This document shows, piece after piece, positions 7,659-17,232 of a DNA stretch of 64,000 nucleotides. The DNA is from Burkholderiales bacterium PBB2. Its GTDB lineage: Bacteria > Pseudomonadota > Gammaproteobacteria > Burkholderiales > Burkholderiaceae_C. The position numbers and the translations under genes are program-made. The notes beneath the pieces are model-generated. The model was not told the DNA's origin, searched no databases, and was given only the letters and a program-made list of their open reading frames with translations. The stretch spans positions 1 to 64,000 of the forward strand of contig NKIM01000012.1 in the NCBI GenBank assembly GCA_002255955.1. The letters run 5' to 3'. Position 1 is the stretch's first letter; the number at the start of each line of letters is the position of its first letter.

Positions 7659-8905
7659 CTCCCTCAAGCCGCGACGCCGGCTCCGCCCGGCCCCGCTGGC
7701 CCGCCGGGCCGCGTCGCCGCTGGCTGCTGCCGGCCGTCTTGAGCGTGCCCGTGCTGGTGCTGCATGGCTGCCTCGGCGATGCGGTCGGCGAGATGCACGA
7801 GCGCTGGACCGACATGGCCGAGATGCCGCCACGCCTCAGCGTCAGCTATGTGCGCGAGTTGCAGCAGAGCCGCCCTTCGCCTGCTGCGGCTCAGGCTCCC
7901 GTTCCGCCGCGGCCAGTGCGACCGCCAGCCCATGCGGTAAAGCCGCAGGCTTTGGCTGCATCGGCCCCCAAGCCTTCCCTGGAGCCGGAGCCGATCCAAA
8001 CGCTTGAGCCCGCCGAGCCATCGCCGCCGCCCGAGCTGGCTGCCTCTGCGCCATCACCCGAGCTCGCCGCGGCAGCGTCGGCACTCGAGGCTCTTCCCAG
8101 TGCGCTGACCCCGGCTTTGGCGGCCAGTGACACCGCGCCTGCGCCGAAGTCCGACACGCCGGCCTTTCAGCCCGGCCCGGAATGGCCGCCCTCGACCCGG
8201 CTGCGCTATGACCTGACCGGCAATTACCGCGGCGCCGTCACCGGCGATGCGCAGGTGGAGTGGATCCGCGAAGGCAGTCGCTACCAGGTGCATCTCGATG
8301 TGTCGGTCGGCCCGAGCTTCGCGCCCCTGATCTCGCGTCGCATGAGCAGCGACGGCCAGCTGACGCCTCAGGGCATCGCGCCGCAGCGCTATGACGAAGA
8401 CACGCGCATGCTGTTCAACCGGCGCCGTGTCAGCGTGCTGTTTCAGGGAGAGCAGCTGACCCTGGCCAACGGCCGGGTCGAGGCCTCGGCCCCGGGCATG
8501 CAGGACGCTGCCAGCCAGTTTGTGCAGCTGACCTGGCTCTTCCTGACCGGCCGCCAGACCTTGCGCGAAGGCCTGGTGCTGGAGCTGCCACTGGCCCTGC
8601 CGCGCCGCCAGTACCGTTGGCGCTACGAGGTGCTGGGACGCGAAACCCTGGCCACGCCCATGGGCGAGCTGGACACCTGGCATCTCAAGCCCTCGGTGGT
8701 GGCCGGCGGTGGCGACTTGACCGCCGAAGTCTGGCTGGCGCCTACCTTGCAGTACCTGCCCGTGCGCCTGCGCATCCGCCAGGACGAACAGACCTACATC
8801 GATCTCATGCTCAAGGCGCCTCCGGCCCAGGCAGCCGAGGGCTCGCCTGCCCCAGCGCCTATAGTGAAGCCCAAGATCGACACCCCGAACCCCAACCTTC
8901 CCTGA
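7643..8905 (+). CDS. DUF3108 domain-containing exported protein
   Basis: A 420-aa protein. The ATG at 7643 overlaps the end of the peptidase gene by 16 bp; the track start at 7595 would overlap much further. A basic N-terminus leads into a hydrophobic segment ([17 protein letters not shown]), either a signal anchor or a lipoprotein signal ending at the Cys. A Pro/Ala/Glu-rich linker of about 100 residues (roughly 70-165) follows, then the DUF3108 beta-rich domain ([22 protein letters not shown] onward). DUF3108 proteins are envelope proteins of unknown function; the linker suggests the domain is displayed in the periplasm. Confidence 0.8.
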   Translation: MADRLTPSSRDAGSARPRWPAGPRRRWLLPAVLSVPVLVLHGCLGDAVGEMHERWTDMAEMPPRLSVSYVRELQQSRPSPAAAQAPVPPRPVRPPAHAVKPQALAASAPKPSLEPEPIQTLEPAEPSPPPELAASAPSPELAAAASALEALPSALTPALAASDTAPAPKSDTPAFQPGPEWPPSTRLRYDLTGNYRGAVTGDAQVEWIREGSRYQVHLDVSVGPSFAPLISRRMSSDGQLTPQGIAPQRYDEDTRMLFNRRRVSVLFQGEQLTLANGRVEASAPGMQDAASQFVQLTWLFLTGRQTLREGLVLELPLALPRRQYRWRYEVLGRETLATPMGELDTWHLKPSVVAGGGDLTAEVWLAPTLQYLPVRLRIRQDEQTYIDLMLKAPPAQAAEGSPAPAPIVKPKIDTPNPNLP

Positions 8906-8924
8906 GCCAAGGAGTGAGACTCAT

Positions 8925-9722
8925 ATGAGCAGTTACGAATGCATCATCACCGCCGTGCACGGCGAGGGCCCGCGCAAGACCGCCCTGATCACCCTGAACC
9001 GCCCCAAGGCCTTGAACGCGCTGAGCGACCCGCTGTTCGACGAGCTGGGCGAGGCCCTGCTTGCTTTTGATGCGGACGACAGCATCGGCTGCATCGTGCT
9101 GACCGGCTCCGAGCGTGCCTTCGCCGCCGGTGCCGACATCCCGACCCTGGCCCAGCATGATTTCCAGAGCGCCGTGCGCACCGACATGATCACGCGCAAC
9201 TGGGAGCACATCCTGCGCGTCAAGAAGCCGGTGATCGCGGCCGTGGCCGGCTTCGCCCTGGGCGGCGGTTGCGAGCTGGCCATGATGTGCGACTTCATCA
9301 TCGCCGCCGACACCGCCAAGTTCGGCCAGCCCGAAGTGAAGCTCGGCGTCACGCCGGGTGCCGGCGGTACCCAGCGCCTGCCGCGTGCCGTGGGCAAGGC
9401 CAAGGCCATGGACCTGCTGCTGACCGCCCGCATGATGGATGCAGCCGAGGCCGAACGCAGCGGCCTGGTCTCGCGCGTGGTGCCGGCCGACAAGCTGCTG
9501 GAAGAAGCCCTGGCGGCGGCCGAGGCCATCAACGGCTTCAGCGCCCCGGCCCTGCAGCTGATCAAGGAGCTGGTCAACCGCAGCTTTGAGAGCGGCCTGA
9601 AGGAAGGCGTGACCTCCGAGCGCCGCGTTTTCCATGCCGTCTTCGGCACTGATGACCAGCGCGAAGGCATGGATGCCTTCTTGAACAAGCGGCCGCCGGT
9701 GTTTCGCCATGGCAAACGCTGA
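8925..9722 (+). CDS. Enoyl-CoA hydratase
   Basis: A 265-aa crotonase-fold protein. The oxyanion-hole segments AFAAGADI and [12 protein letters not shown] are present. Both catalytic glutamates of true hydratases are kept: the E of GGGCELAM and the E of FGQPEVKLG. It should therefore add water to trans-2-enoyl-CoA, as in beta-oxidation (FadB/PaaF/Ech type); substrate chain length cannot be inferred. A strong AAGGAG ribosome site lies before the ATG, and a terminator shared with lysS follows. No other beta-oxidation gene is adjacent. Confidence 0.92.
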   Translation: MSSYECIITAVHGEGPRKTALITLNRPKALNALSDPLFDELGEALLAFDADDSIGCIVLTGSERAFAAGADIPTLAQHDFQSAVRTDMITRNWEHILRVKKPVIAAVAGFALGGGCELAMMCDFIIAADTAKFGQPEVKLGVTPGAGGTQRLPRAVGKAKAMDLLLTARMMDAAEAERSGLVSRVVPADKLLEEALAAAEAINGFSAPALQLIKELVNRSFESGLKEGVTSERRVFHAVFGTDDQREGMDAFLNKRPPVFRHGKR

Positions 9723-9742
9723 GGGGCCGTTGGCGTAAGAAA

Positions 9743-9766
9743 AAAGGGAGGCCGTGGCCTCCCTTT
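9743..9766. terminator. Bidirectional terminator between enoyl-CoA hydratase gene and lysS
   Basis: Perfect 11-bp stem AAAGGGAGGCC / GGCCTCCCTTT with a 2-nt GT centre, A-rich on the left and T-rich on the right, lying between two convergent genes. Confidence 0.88.
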
Positions 9767-9788
9767 CCTTATTTGGCCTGCCGACCGA

Positions 9789-11312
9789 TCAAGCTTCGCG
9801 GCGCAGCGCCGGGAACAAGATGATGTCGCGGATGCTGGGCGAATCGGTGATGAGCATCATCAGGCGGTCGATGCCGATGCCGCAGCCGCCGGTCGGGGGC
9901 ATGCCGTATTCCAGGGCGCGGATGAAGTCGGCGTCAAAGAACATGGCTTCTTCGTCGCCAGCGTCCTTGTTGGCCACCTGGGCGTGGAAGCGGGCGGCCT
10001 GGTCTTCGGCGTCATTCAGCTCGGAGAAGCCATTGGCGTACTCGCGGCCGGTGATGAAGAGCTCGAAGCGCTCGGTGATCTTGGGGTTGCTGTCCGAGGC
10101 GCGGGCCAGGGGCGAGACTTCGACGGGGTAGTCGATGATGAAGGTCGGCTGCCAGAGCTTTTCTTCCACCACGGCCTCGAACATGCCGAACTGCAGCTCG
10201 GGCAGGGTCCAGTGCTTGGGGGCTTCTTCGCCCATCTCCTTGAGCTTGGCGCGCAGCAGATCGGCGTCGTCGGCCTCAGCCTCGCTCAGGCCGGCATGCA
10301 CGACCAGGGATTGGCGCACCGAGAGGCGAGCAAAGGGCTCGTCCAGATGCACGTCCTTGCCGGCGTAGCTCACGCGGGCATTGCCGCTGGCGGCGCGCGC
10401 GGCGTGGCGCAGCACTTCCTCGGTGAAGTCCATCAGATCATGGTGCGTCCAGTAGGCCGCATAGAACTCCATCATCGTGAACTCGGGGTTGTGACGGACC
10501 GAGATGCCTTCGTTGCGGAAGTTGCGGTTGATCTCGAACACGCGCTCGAATCCGCCCACGATCAGGCGCTTGAGGTAGAGCTCGGGCGCGATGCGCAGGT
10601 ACATCTCCTGGTCCAGCGCGTTGTGATGGGTGATGAAGGGCTTGGCGTTCGCGCCACCCGGGATCGGGTGCAGCATGGGCGTTTCCACTTCCAGGAAGCT
10701 GTGCTCGACCATGAAGCTGCGGATCGAGGACACGGCCTTGGAGCGGGCAATGAAGCGGGCGCGGGCGTGCTCGTCGGTGATCAGGTCGACGTAGCGCTGG
10801 CGGTACTTCTGCTCCTGGTCGGCCATGCCGTGGAATTTGTCCGGCAAGGGGCGCAGGCTCTTGGTCAAGAGGCGCAGGGTGGTGACGCGAACCGACAGCT
10901 CGCCGGTCTTGGTCTTGAACAGCTGGCCTTCGGCGCCGACGATGTCGCCCAGGTCCATGTGCTTGAAGGCGTCGTAGCTTTCCTCGCCGACCCCGTCCTT
11001 GGTGACGAAGAGCTGGATGCGGCCGGTCGCGTCTTGCAGGGTGCCGAATGAGGCCTTGCCCATCACGCGCTTGAGCATCAGGCGGCCCGCCACCGAGACG
11101 GCCACGGCCTGCGGCTCCAGCGTTTCATTGTCCAGATCGCCATAACGCTGGTTCAGCGGCAGGGCGCGGTGCTGGGGTTTGAAATCGTTGGGGAAGGGAA
11201 CGGCGGTTTTGGCGCGCAGGGCGGCCAGTTTCTCGCGGCGTTCGGTGATCAGCTGGTTCTCGTCCTGGGCTGCAGGGGCGTGGTGCGGAGCGGGAGGGGT
11301 GTGCTGGGTCAT
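9789..11312 (-). CDS. lysS: Lysyl-tRNA synthetase, class II
   Basis: About 507 aa. An N-terminal OB-fold anticodon-binding domain ([29 protein letters not shown]) is followed by the class II catalytic domain with motif 2 ([20 protein letters not shown]) and motif 3 ([12 protein letters not shown]). It charges tRNA-Lys in the cytoplasm. The track start at 11318 is a TTG directly before two ATG codons; the ATG at 11312 has the best spacing from AACGAG, and 11315 is equally possible. A TAAAAT box (minus strand, 11337-11342) may be its -10. lysS marks the left edge of the polysaccharide locus. Confidence 0.97.
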   Translation of the reverse strand: MTQHTPPAPHHAPAAQDENQLITERREKLAALRAKTAVPFPNDFKPQHRALPLNQRYGDLDNETLEPQAVAVSVAGRLMLKRVMGKASFGTLQDATGRIQLFVTKDGVGEESYDAFKHMDLGDIVGAEGQLFKTKTGELSVRVTTLRLLTKSLRPLPDKFHGMADQEQKYRQRYVDLITDEHARARFIARSKAVSSIRSFMVEHSFLEVETPMLHPIPGGANAKPFITHHNALDQEMYLRIAPELYLKRLIVGGFERVFEINRNFRNEGISVRHNPEFTMMEFYAAYWTHHDLMDFTEEVLRHAARAASGNARVSYAGKDVHLDEPFARLSVRQSLVVHAGLSEAEADDADLLRAKLKEMGEEAPKHWTLPELQFGMFEAVVEEKLWQPTFIIDYPVEVSPLARASDSNPKITERFELFITGREYANGFSELNDAEDQAARFHAQVANKDAGDEEAMFFDADFIRALEYGMPPTGGCGIGIDRLMMLITDSPSIRDIILFPALRREA

Positions 11313-11425
11313 CATCAACTCGTTGAATTTGCTCCGATTTTAGGCGCTTATCGAAGCGTGCTTTGATGCACCCTAGAATGTTGATCATTCGTAACCACAG
11401 GTACCCGATGTTCGGTGGCCTTCTC

Positions 11426-12484
11426 ATGAGCGCAACATTTCCTATCCTGGACCGACCCATTCGATTTGCTTTGGTTGGCTGCGGCCGTATTGCCAAGAAC
11501 CATTTCGAAGCTCTTGCCAAACATCGAGATCGTGCGGAATTGGTTGCGGTGTGTGACATCTTGCCCGAGGCCTTGGCTGCAGCAACGGCCGCGACAGGTG
11601 CTAGGGGTTTCAGCAGTTACACGCAGATGTTGGCCGAAGCTGAAGCAGACATCGTCGTGTTGACCACGCCCAGCGGCCTTCATCCGCTACAAGCGATTGA
11701 AGCGGCTCGTGCAGGATTTCACGTGCTGAGCGAGAAGCCGATGGCCACGAAGTTTGAACAAGGCATGGCCATGGTTCAGGCTTGCCGTGACGCAGGGGTC
11801 AAGCTTTTTGTGGTGAAGCAAAATCGCTTGAACACCACCGTGCAATTGGTCCGCAAAGCTATCCAGCAAGGCCGTTTCGGCCGCATTTTTATGAGCACTG
11901 TGAATGTGTTCTGGACCCGCCCTCAAAGTTACTACGACGCAGCCAAATGGCGCGGTCGTTGGGATCTGGATGGTGGCGCCTTCATGAATCAAGCCAGTCA
12001 CTACGTGGACCTCTTGGACTGGCTGGTTGGTCCCATCGACAGCGTGCATGCATACACGGCGACGTTAGATCGTGATATCGAAGCGGAAGACACAGGGGTA
12101 CTCAGCGCGCGTCTTCGCCATGGAGGCCTAGCCTCCATCAATGTGACTATGTTGACCTATCCTCAAAATCTGGAAGGGTCGATCACCATTCTTGGCGAGA
12201 AGGGCACGGTGAAGATTGGCGGGACGGCAGTGAACAAGATCGATCACTGGCAGTTTTCCGATCCGCATCCGGACGATGAATTGATTAAGGCTGCGAGCTA
12301 CGACACAGGCAGTGTCTACGGCTTTGGTCACCCGCTCTATTACGACAATGTGATCAAAACCCTGCGTGGTGAGGCCAGCGCTGAGGTCGACGGTTATGAG
12401 GGCTTGCGATCGCTTGAAGTCTTGGTGGCCGCTTATCGCAGCGCAAGAGATGGACAGCGCGTCGGCCTTCCCCTGGTGTTTTGA
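11426..12484 (+). CDS. wlbA: UDP-GlcNAcA 3-oxidase, WlbA/WbpB type (Gfo/Idh/MocA family)
   Basis: A 352-aa NAD-dependent oxidoreductase: Rossmann motif [11 protein letters not shown] at the N-terminus, the EKPMA segment with the conserved Lys, and the sugar-binding C-terminal domain. WlbA/WbpB oxidises C3 of UDP-N-acetylglucosaminuronic acid, the first of three steps shared with the next two genes. The track start (11363) was rejected because homologues begin at [18 protein letters not shown]; that ATG lies at 11426. A TAGAAT box at 11374-11379 may be the -10. First gene of the plus-strand polysaccharide arm; composition is clearly lower in GC than the neighbouring lysS. Confidence 0.85.
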   Translation: MSATFPILDRPIRFALVGCGRIAKNHFEALAKHRDRAELVAVCDILPEALAAATAATGARGFSSYTQMLAEAEADIVVLTTPSGLHPLQAIEAARAGFHVLSEKPMATKFEQGMAMVQACRDAGVKLFVVKQNRLNTTVQLVRKAIQQGRFGRIFMSTVNVFWTRPQSYYDAAKWRGRWDLDGGAFMNQASHYVDLLDWLVGPIDSVHAYTATLDRDIEAEDTGVLSARLRHGGLASINVTMLTYPQNLEGSITILGEKGTVKIGGTAVNKIDHWQFSDPHPDDELIKAASYDTGSVYGFGHPLYYDNVIKTLRGEASAEVDGYEGLRSLEVLVAAYRSARDGQRVGLPLVF

Positions 12485-12486
12485 CT

Positions 12487-13083
12487 ATGGCTTACTGGAA
12501 GCATGAAAGCGCCATCGTGGATGAGGGCGCTGAGTTGGGTGAAGGCACCAAGGTTTGGCATTTCGCGCACGTGAGTCCGGGCGCGAAAATTGGTGCTCGC
12601 TGCGCGCTGGGGCAAGGTGTGTACGTAGGCAATGACGTGCAAATTGGTGACAACGTACGCATCCAAAACAATGTGTCGGTGTACGACGCCGTAACGCTTG
12701 AAGACGACGTGTTCTGCGGTCCGAGCATGGTGTTCACCAATGTGTACAACCCTCGTGCCGCCGTGGCGCGCAAGAACGAGTACCGTCGCACCCTCATCCG
12801 GCAAGGCGCGACCTTGGGTGCGAATTGCACCATTGTGTGTGGCAACACCGTGGGTCGGTATGCCTTTGTCGGCGCAGGTGCCGTCGTGCAAAAAGACATT
12901 CCAGACTTCGCGCTTGTTGTCGGGGTTCCGGCTCGGCGCATTGGTTGGATGAGTCGCTTTGGTGAGCGGTTGGAGTTGCCCTTGCAAGGTCATGCCGAGA
13001 CAACATGCCCGCATACGGGCGATCGCTATCGCTTGCAGGGCGACTCGTGTGAATTGGTTGAAGTGGGAAAAGATAAGCAATGA
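12487..13083 (+). CDS. wlbB: UDP-sugar 3-N-acetyltransferase, WlbB/WbpD type
   Basis: A 198-aa left-handed beta-helix acetyltransferase with many hexapeptide repeats ([28 protein letters not shown]). The family string [23 protein letters not shown] is characteristic of WlbB/WbpD, which uses acetyl-CoA to acetylate the 3-amino group of UDP-GlcNAc3NA, giving UDP-GlcNAc3NAcA. The ATG at 12487 comes 2 bp after the wlbA stop; the track start is an upstream TTG inside that stop. It overlaps wlbC by 4 bp (ATGA), showing translational coupling. Confidence 0.88.
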   Translation: MAYWKHESAIVDEGAELGEGTKVWHFAHVSPGAKIGARCALGQGVYVGNDVQIGDNVRIQNNVSVYDAVTLEDDVFCGPSMVFTNVYNPRAAVARKNEYRRTLIRQGATLGANCTIVCGNTVGRYAFVGAGAVVQKDIPDFALVVGVPARRIGWMSRFGERLELPLQGHAETTCPHTGDRYRLQGDSCELVEVGKDKQ

Positions 13084-14186
13084 GCAATTTGCCGTTCATC
13101 GACCTCAAGGCTCAATACCTGGCCTTGAAGTCCAGCATTGATGCGCGTATCCAGGCTGTTTTGGATCATGGGCAGTACATCATGGGGCCGGAAGTTAAAG
13201 AGTTGGAAGAAAAACTCGCGGCCTACGTTGGCTCCAAGCACTGCGTCACGGTGTCGAGTGGTACAGAGGCTTTGCTGATCGCCCTCATGGCGCTGGATTT
13301 GAAGCCTGGTGATGAAGTCATCACCACGCCGTTCACATTTGCAGCTACGGCCGAGGTCATTGTGCTTCTCGGTGGCGTTCCGGTGTTCGTTGATATTGAA
13401 CCTGACACCTGCAATATCGATGTCACCAAGATAGAAGCAGCCATCACTTCCCGCACTCGTGCCATCATGCCAGTCAGCCTTTACGGGCAGGTGGCTGATA
13501 TGGATGAGATCAATGCCATTGCAGCCCGTCACGGCAATTTGCCAGTGATTGAAGACGCGGCCCAGAGTTTTGGTGCCAGCTATAAGGGCAAAAAGAGCTG
13601 TGGCCTATCAACCTTTGGAGCTACCAGCTTTTTTCCTAGCAAGCCCTTGGGGTGCTACGGGGATGGCGGCGCTTTGTTCACTGATGACGATGCGCTCGCT
13701 CAAGCGGCCCGAGAGATTCGGGTGCACGGACAAAGCCAGCGCTACACCCACACGCGCTTGGGTGTGGGAGGGCGTATGGACACTTTGCAGTGCGCCGTTG
13801 TGCTGGGCAAGCTTGAACGCTTCGATTGGGAAATCGAGCAGCGTCTGCGTTTGGGTGATCGCTATCAGCATCTTCTGAGTGATTTGCCGGTTCAGCGCCT
13901 GGCCGTTCGACCGGATCGGAATTGCGTTTGGGCGCAGTTCACGGTCATCCTGAATGACCGTCCCAAGGTGCAGCAGGCTCTCCAGGCTGCGGGCATTCCG
14001 ACGGCGATCCATTACCCCCGCCCTTTGCATCTGCAGCCGGCATATCAGTCATACGGGCAGGGCTTGGCTCACCCGCACAGCGAGTTGGCGGGTCAGCGGG
14101 TGATGAGCTTGCCCATGAGCCCCGACCTTACCCAAGAGCAACAGGATCGAGTGATCGCTGAGTTGACCAAGGCCTTGAAGGCGTGA
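13080..14186 (+). CDS. wlbC: PLP-dependent UDP-3-keto-sugar aminotransferase, WlbC/WbpE type
   Basis: A 368-aa DegT/DnrJ/EryC1/StrS family aminotransferase. The PLP-binding Lys is in [15 protein letters not shown], and the upstream [12 protein letters not shown] and [11 protein letters not shown] motifs complete the cofactor site. WbpE/WlbC transfers an amino group from glutamate to C3 of the WlbA product. With wlbA and wlbB it forms the complete three-gene module for UDP-2,3-diacetamido-2,3-dideoxy-D-glucuronate. The UDP-GlcNAc 6-dehydrogenase that supplies the module (WbpA type) is not in the window. Confidence 0.87.
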   Translation: MSNLPFIDLKAQYLALKSSIDARIQAVLDHGQYIMGPEVKELEEKLAAYVGSKHCVTVSSGTEALLIALMALDLKPGDEVITTPFTFAATAEVIVLLGGVPVFVDIEPDTCNIDVTKIEAAITSRTRAIMPVSLYGQVADMDEINAIAARHGNLPVIEDAAQSFGASYKGKKSCGLSTFGATSFFPSKPLGCYGDGGALFTDDDALAQAAREIRVHGQSQRYTHTRLGVGGRMDTLQCAVVLGKLERFDWEIEQRLRLGDRYQHLLSDLPVQRLAVRPDRNCVWAQFTVILNDRPKVQQALQAAGIPTAIHYPRPLHLQPAYQSYGQGLAHPHSELAGQRVMSLPMSPDLTQEQQDRVIAELTKALKA

Positions 14187-14196
14187 CCCTCGCGAG

Positions 14197-15441
14197 ATGC
14201 GCTCTGGTCTGCTGAGGTCCACCCTGACCCTGCTGGCCGGGGGCGTGCTCGCCCAGGCTCTGCCCTTGTTGCTGGGGCCTTGGCTGACGCGGATCTACAG
14301 CCCGGAGGAGTTTGGCCAGTTCGCCAGCGTGTGGGCGCTGGCGGCCAATTTGGCGGCGGTGGCCTGCGCCCGCTATGAATTCGCCCTGCCGCTGGAGACC
14401 GAGGAGGCGGACGCTGCGGTCCTGATGGCTTTGTGTGCCCGGCTCTTGCTGGCCATGACTGGTGTGGCGGCGCTGGTGGGCTTGATCATGGCTTGGCTCG
14501 CAGAGGCTGGGCAGGGCCCGGCCTTGCTTTTGCCATTGGCGGTACTGGCGGGCGGGCTGAGCCAGTGGCTCACACTTTGGGCCAGCCGGGTAGGGCGCTT
14601 CAGTGCCACGGCCCTGGCCCGCGTGCTGCAGTATGGCGGCGCGGCGCTGTTGCAGCTGGGTCTGGGGCTGCTGGCCTTCGGGGTTTGGGGCTTGCTGCTC
14701 GGGCCCATTGTTGCGGGTATCGCTGCGGCCCTGGTCTTGGCCCGGCCGGCGCCGGCCGGTGGCTGGCGGATGCTGTGGCGCCAGCCCTGGGCGGATCTGC
14801 GGGCCATGGCGCGACGCCATCGCGAGTTCCCTCTGCTCAACACGCCCCATGCCTTTGCCGGGGCCTTGCAGGACAGCTTGGCGCTGTTTTTGTTGGTGTG
14901 GTGGCTCGGTGATGCCTCGGCCGGCTTTTGGGCCTTGGCCCTGCGATATCTGAAGGCGCCGGCAGGTTTGGTGGGCAGTGCCTTGTCGCAGCCGCTGTAC
15001 ACCCGCTTGGTGGCCTTGCAAACCGTCGAACAGGCGCGTCAGCTGGTGCAGCGCCTGCTGCTGCTGCTGCTGGCCCTCGGCATGAGTCTGGCGGCCCTGC
15101 TGATGGTCTGGGGGCCTGACTTGTTTGTCTGGCTCTTCGGCGAGCGCTGGCGGGAGGCCGGGCAATTGGCCCGCGCGCTCGCGCCCTACATTGCCTTGCA
15201 TTTCGTCGCATCGCCACTGTCGGTGGCCACACTGGCCTGGGGGCAGCAGGCCTGGGCGCTGCGTCTGGCGCTGTGGGGGCAGCTGGCCTTTGCCTTGGGC
15301 TTGGGCCTGGGCCTGTTCTGGGGGGGGGTGATCGGCGCGGCCTGGGGGGTGTCTGCGATGATGTCGGCTTACTTCACGTACTTTTTCCTGGCCTTGCCCG
15401 CCCGCGCTGCCGTGGTTCCGGCGCGTGCGAGCTTGAGTTGA
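14197..15441 (+). CDS. Polysaccharide flippase, Wzx-like (first copy)
   Basis: A 414-aa very hydrophobic protein of the MOP/Wzx superfamily with about 12 predicted membrane helices. The N-terminus LTLLAGGVLAQALPLLLGPWLTRIYSPEEFGQFA is typical of lipopolysaccharide O-antigen flippases, which move undecaprenyl-linked repeat units across the inner membrane. The gene is strikingly GC-rich against wlbABC just upstream and against the second flippase (34704-36134). A run of nine G (15320-15328) lies in codons for WGGV near residue 375; slippage there would replace the last 40 or so residues. Confidence 0.8.
   Translation: MRSGLLRSTLTLLAGGVLAQALPLLLGPWLTRIYSPEEFGQFASVWALAANLAAVACARYEFALPLETEEADAAVLMALCARLLLAMTGVAALVGLIMAWLAEAGQGPALLLPLAVLAGGLSQWLTLWASRVGRFSATALARVLQYGGAALLQLGLGLLAFGVWGLLLGPIVAGIAAALVLARPAPAGGWRMLWRQPWADLRAMARRHREFPLLNTPHAFAGALQDSLALFLLVWWLGDASAGFWALALRYLKAPAGLVGSALSQPLYTRLVALQTVEQARQLVQRLLLLLLALGMSLAALLMVWGPDLFVWLFGERWREAGQLARALAPYIALHFVASPLSVATLAWGQQAWALRLALWGQLAFALGLGLGLFWGGVIGAAWGVSAMMSAYFTYFFLALPARAAVVPARASLS
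15320..15328 (+). repeat. G9 homopolymer tract inside the first flippase gene
   Basis: Nine consecutive G read as TGG GGG GGG GTG in frame. It is the longest G run noticed in the window and lies in a surface-polysaccharide gene, the class in which poly-G slippage gives phase variation in Neisseria and Campylobacter. Confidence 0.6.
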
Positions 15442-15487
15442 GCCCTTCGTCCGTTTTGTTCCGCCGTTCTGCTTGCTTGATCGAGAG

Positions 15488-16138
15488 ATGAACCGACCTT
15501 CCCCGTCCCCTGACACCTTGCCTGCCGCGCCCCTGTGGCGGCGCGCCTGGCAGCCGCTCAAGTTGCTGGCCTCGCGCCTGTGGGGCACGCGCATGGTCTG
15601 GGGCTTTGTGCGCGGTGACGGGGTCTTTCTGCCCAACACCCGCATCAGCAACACCAGCGAGGTGTTCGACCGGCCGGCGCTGGATGTGGGCGACCATGTG
15701 TTCATCGGCCACTTCAGCGTGCTCGATGCCAGTGGCGGGCTGCACATCGGCGAGGGCTGCCAGATCGGCTTTTTCACCGGCTTGTTCAGCCACTCCAGCC
15801 ATGCGGCCATCCGCCTGTATGGCCGGGCCTATGTCAGCACGCCCGTGAAGCAGGCCTATTTCAAGGCACCGGTCTCGCTCGGCCCCTATTGTTTTGTCGG
15901 CGCCCATGCCACGCTGCTGCCCGGCACCCGGCTGGGCAAGGGTTGCATCGTGTCGGCCTACTCGCTGGTCAGCGGTGAGTTCCCGGATTTCGCCATCATC
16001 GCGGGCAACCCGGCCCAGCAGGTCGGTGATACGCGGCGCATGGACGCGCGCCTGCTGGCCCAGCACCCGGAGCTGCAGCCGCATTACCTGGCCTGGGCTG
16101 GCGCCTTGCCGAATGCCGTCGACGAGGTGCATGCGTGA
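15488..16138 (+). CDS. Hexapeptide-repeat O- or N-acyltransferase
   Basis: A 216-aa left-handed beta-helix protein of the LbH/WbbJ-like group. Repeats include VGDHVFIGHFSVLDASGGLHIGEGC and SLGPYCFVGAHATLLPGTRLGKGCIVSAYSLV, and the C-terminal AGNPAQQVGDTRR loop is common in sugar acetyltransferases. It probably acetylates a sugar of the repeat unit, or the 4-amino sugar made by the dehydratase/aminotransferase pair further down the operon; the substrate is not determined. The ATG at 15488 is preferred over the upstream TTG of the track. It overlaps the next gene by 4 bp. Confidence 0.7.
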   Translation: MNRPSPSPDTLPAAPLWRRAWQPLKLLASRLWGTRMVWGFVRGDGVFLPNTRISNTSEVFDRPALDVGDHVFIGHFSVLDASGGLHIGEGCQIGFFTGLFSHSSHAAIRLYGRAYVSTPVKQAYFKAPVSLGPYCFVGAHATLLPGTRLGKGCIVSAYSLVSGEFPDFAIIAGNPAQQVGDTRRMDARLLAQHPELQPHYLAWAGALPNAVDEVHA

Positions 16139-17232
16139 GTGAGTTGAAGGCCTTGCGCCTGGTCTTGATCGGTGATGGCGAGAGCCCGCACCTGCTGAAA
16201 TGGGCGCGGGCGCTGGCGCCGCAGGTGGAGCTGTGGGCGGCGTCCTCGCGGGGCTTTCTGCCCGAGTTCGAGGCCTTGCTGCCGGCGGCGCGGCGCTATG
16301 CGATGAACACCGACCCGGCCCATGCCGGCGGCAATGTGGCCTTGCTGAAGCAGCTGCCGGCGCTGGCGGAATGGCTGACCCGTGTCGATGCCGATTGGCT
16401 GCATGCGCATTACCTGACCTCGCACGGCACCCTGGCCTGGATGGCCCGGCGCGGCTGGCGCCTGCGCGCCCGCATCGCGGGCTCGGCCTGGGGCAGTGAC
16501 ATCCTCGTCACGCCCGAGCAGAGCTGGCCTTACCGCTGGCTCACCCGCAAGGTCTTGAAGGCCTGCAGCGTGTGCACCTCGGATTCGCAGCACATGACGG
16601 CCCGGATGAAGGACTTGGGGGCAGGGGAGGTGATGACCTTTCCCTTCGGCCTGGAAGCCATGCCCAAGCCGCCGGCTCGCAAGCAGCCCTGGCTGTTTTT
16701 TGCCAACCGGGGGCTGGAGCCCATTTATCGGCCCGAACGCGTGATCGACACCTTCGCGGCCATTGCCCGGCAGCAGCCGGAGGCCCAGCTGGTGATCGCT
16801 AACGATGGCTCGCTGCGTGCGGCCTTGGAAGCTCAAGCGCAGGCCCTGGGCGCCGATCTGGCCGGGCGCATTCAGTTTGTCGGTCGCCTGGACGCCAAGC
16901 GCCAGGCCGAGCAGTACGCCCGCGCCCGCTGGTATCTGAGCTTGCCGCAGAGTGATTCGGTGGCGGTGTCGGTGCTGGAGGCCATGGCCCATGGCTGCGT
17001 GCCAGTGCTCTCGGATCTGCCCGCCAACCACGAGCTGCTGCCAGAGCCTGGCCGCGGCCTGATCCTGGACCCAGAGAACGAGGCCGCCCGCGAAGCCTTG
17101 CCGGGCCGTTTGCTGGCGCTGGACCCCGCCGCGGCGGCAGCCGCCAACCGCGACTGGGTGGCCCGCCATGGCTTGTTTGCACCGGCGGTGCAGCGCTTCC
17201 TGACCCGATTGAAAGAACTGTCTGCCCCGTGA
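16135..17232 (+). CDS. Glycosyltransferase family 4 (GT-B)
   Basis: A 365-aa GT-B protein starting with GTG inside the stop codon of the acyltransferase gene. The N-terminal half carries LIGDGESPHLLKWARAL, and the C-terminal Rossmann half has the donor-binding signature (SLPQSDSVAVSVLEAMAHGCVPVLSDLPANHELL) with the conserved Glu of the E-x7-E type region. It should transfer an activated sugar to the lipid-linked repeat unit at the cytoplasmic face. Donor and linkage cannot be read from sequence. The next glycosyltransferase overlaps by 4 bp. Confidence 0.75.
   Translation: MSELKALRLVLIGDGESPHLLKWARALAPQVELWAASSRGFLPEFEALLPAARRYAMNTDPAHAGGNVALLKQLPALAEWLTRVDADWLHAHYLTSHGTLAWMARRGWRLRARIAGSAWGSDILVTPEQSWPYRWLTRKVLKACSVCTSDSQHMTARMKDLGAGEVMTFPFGLEAMPKPPARKQPWLFFANRGLEPIYRPERVIDTFAAIARQQPEAQLVIANDGSLRAALEAQAQALGADLAGRIQFVGRLDAKRQAEQYARARWYLSLPQSDSVAVSVLEAMAHGCVPVLSDLPANHELLPEPGRGLILDPENEAAREALPGRLLALDPAAAAAANRDWVARHGLFAPAVQRFLTRLKELSAP

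Noticed and set aside
5733-7832. 699-aa minus-strand open frame, the longest in the track
   Set aside because: Shadow of the M61 peptidase gene; Gln/Ala/Arg-rich, no recognisable domain, while the plus frame has a complete zinc-peptidase signature.
11319-11425. Possible JUMPstart/ops element upstream of the polysaccharide arms
   Set aside because: I looked for the ops core GGCGGTAGC here and in 39224-39349 on both strands and did not find it.
14128-15810. 560-aa minus-strand frame opposite the first flippase
   Set aside because: Low-complexity Gln/Arg/Pro translation typical of a shadow; the plus strand encodes a clear membrane protein.
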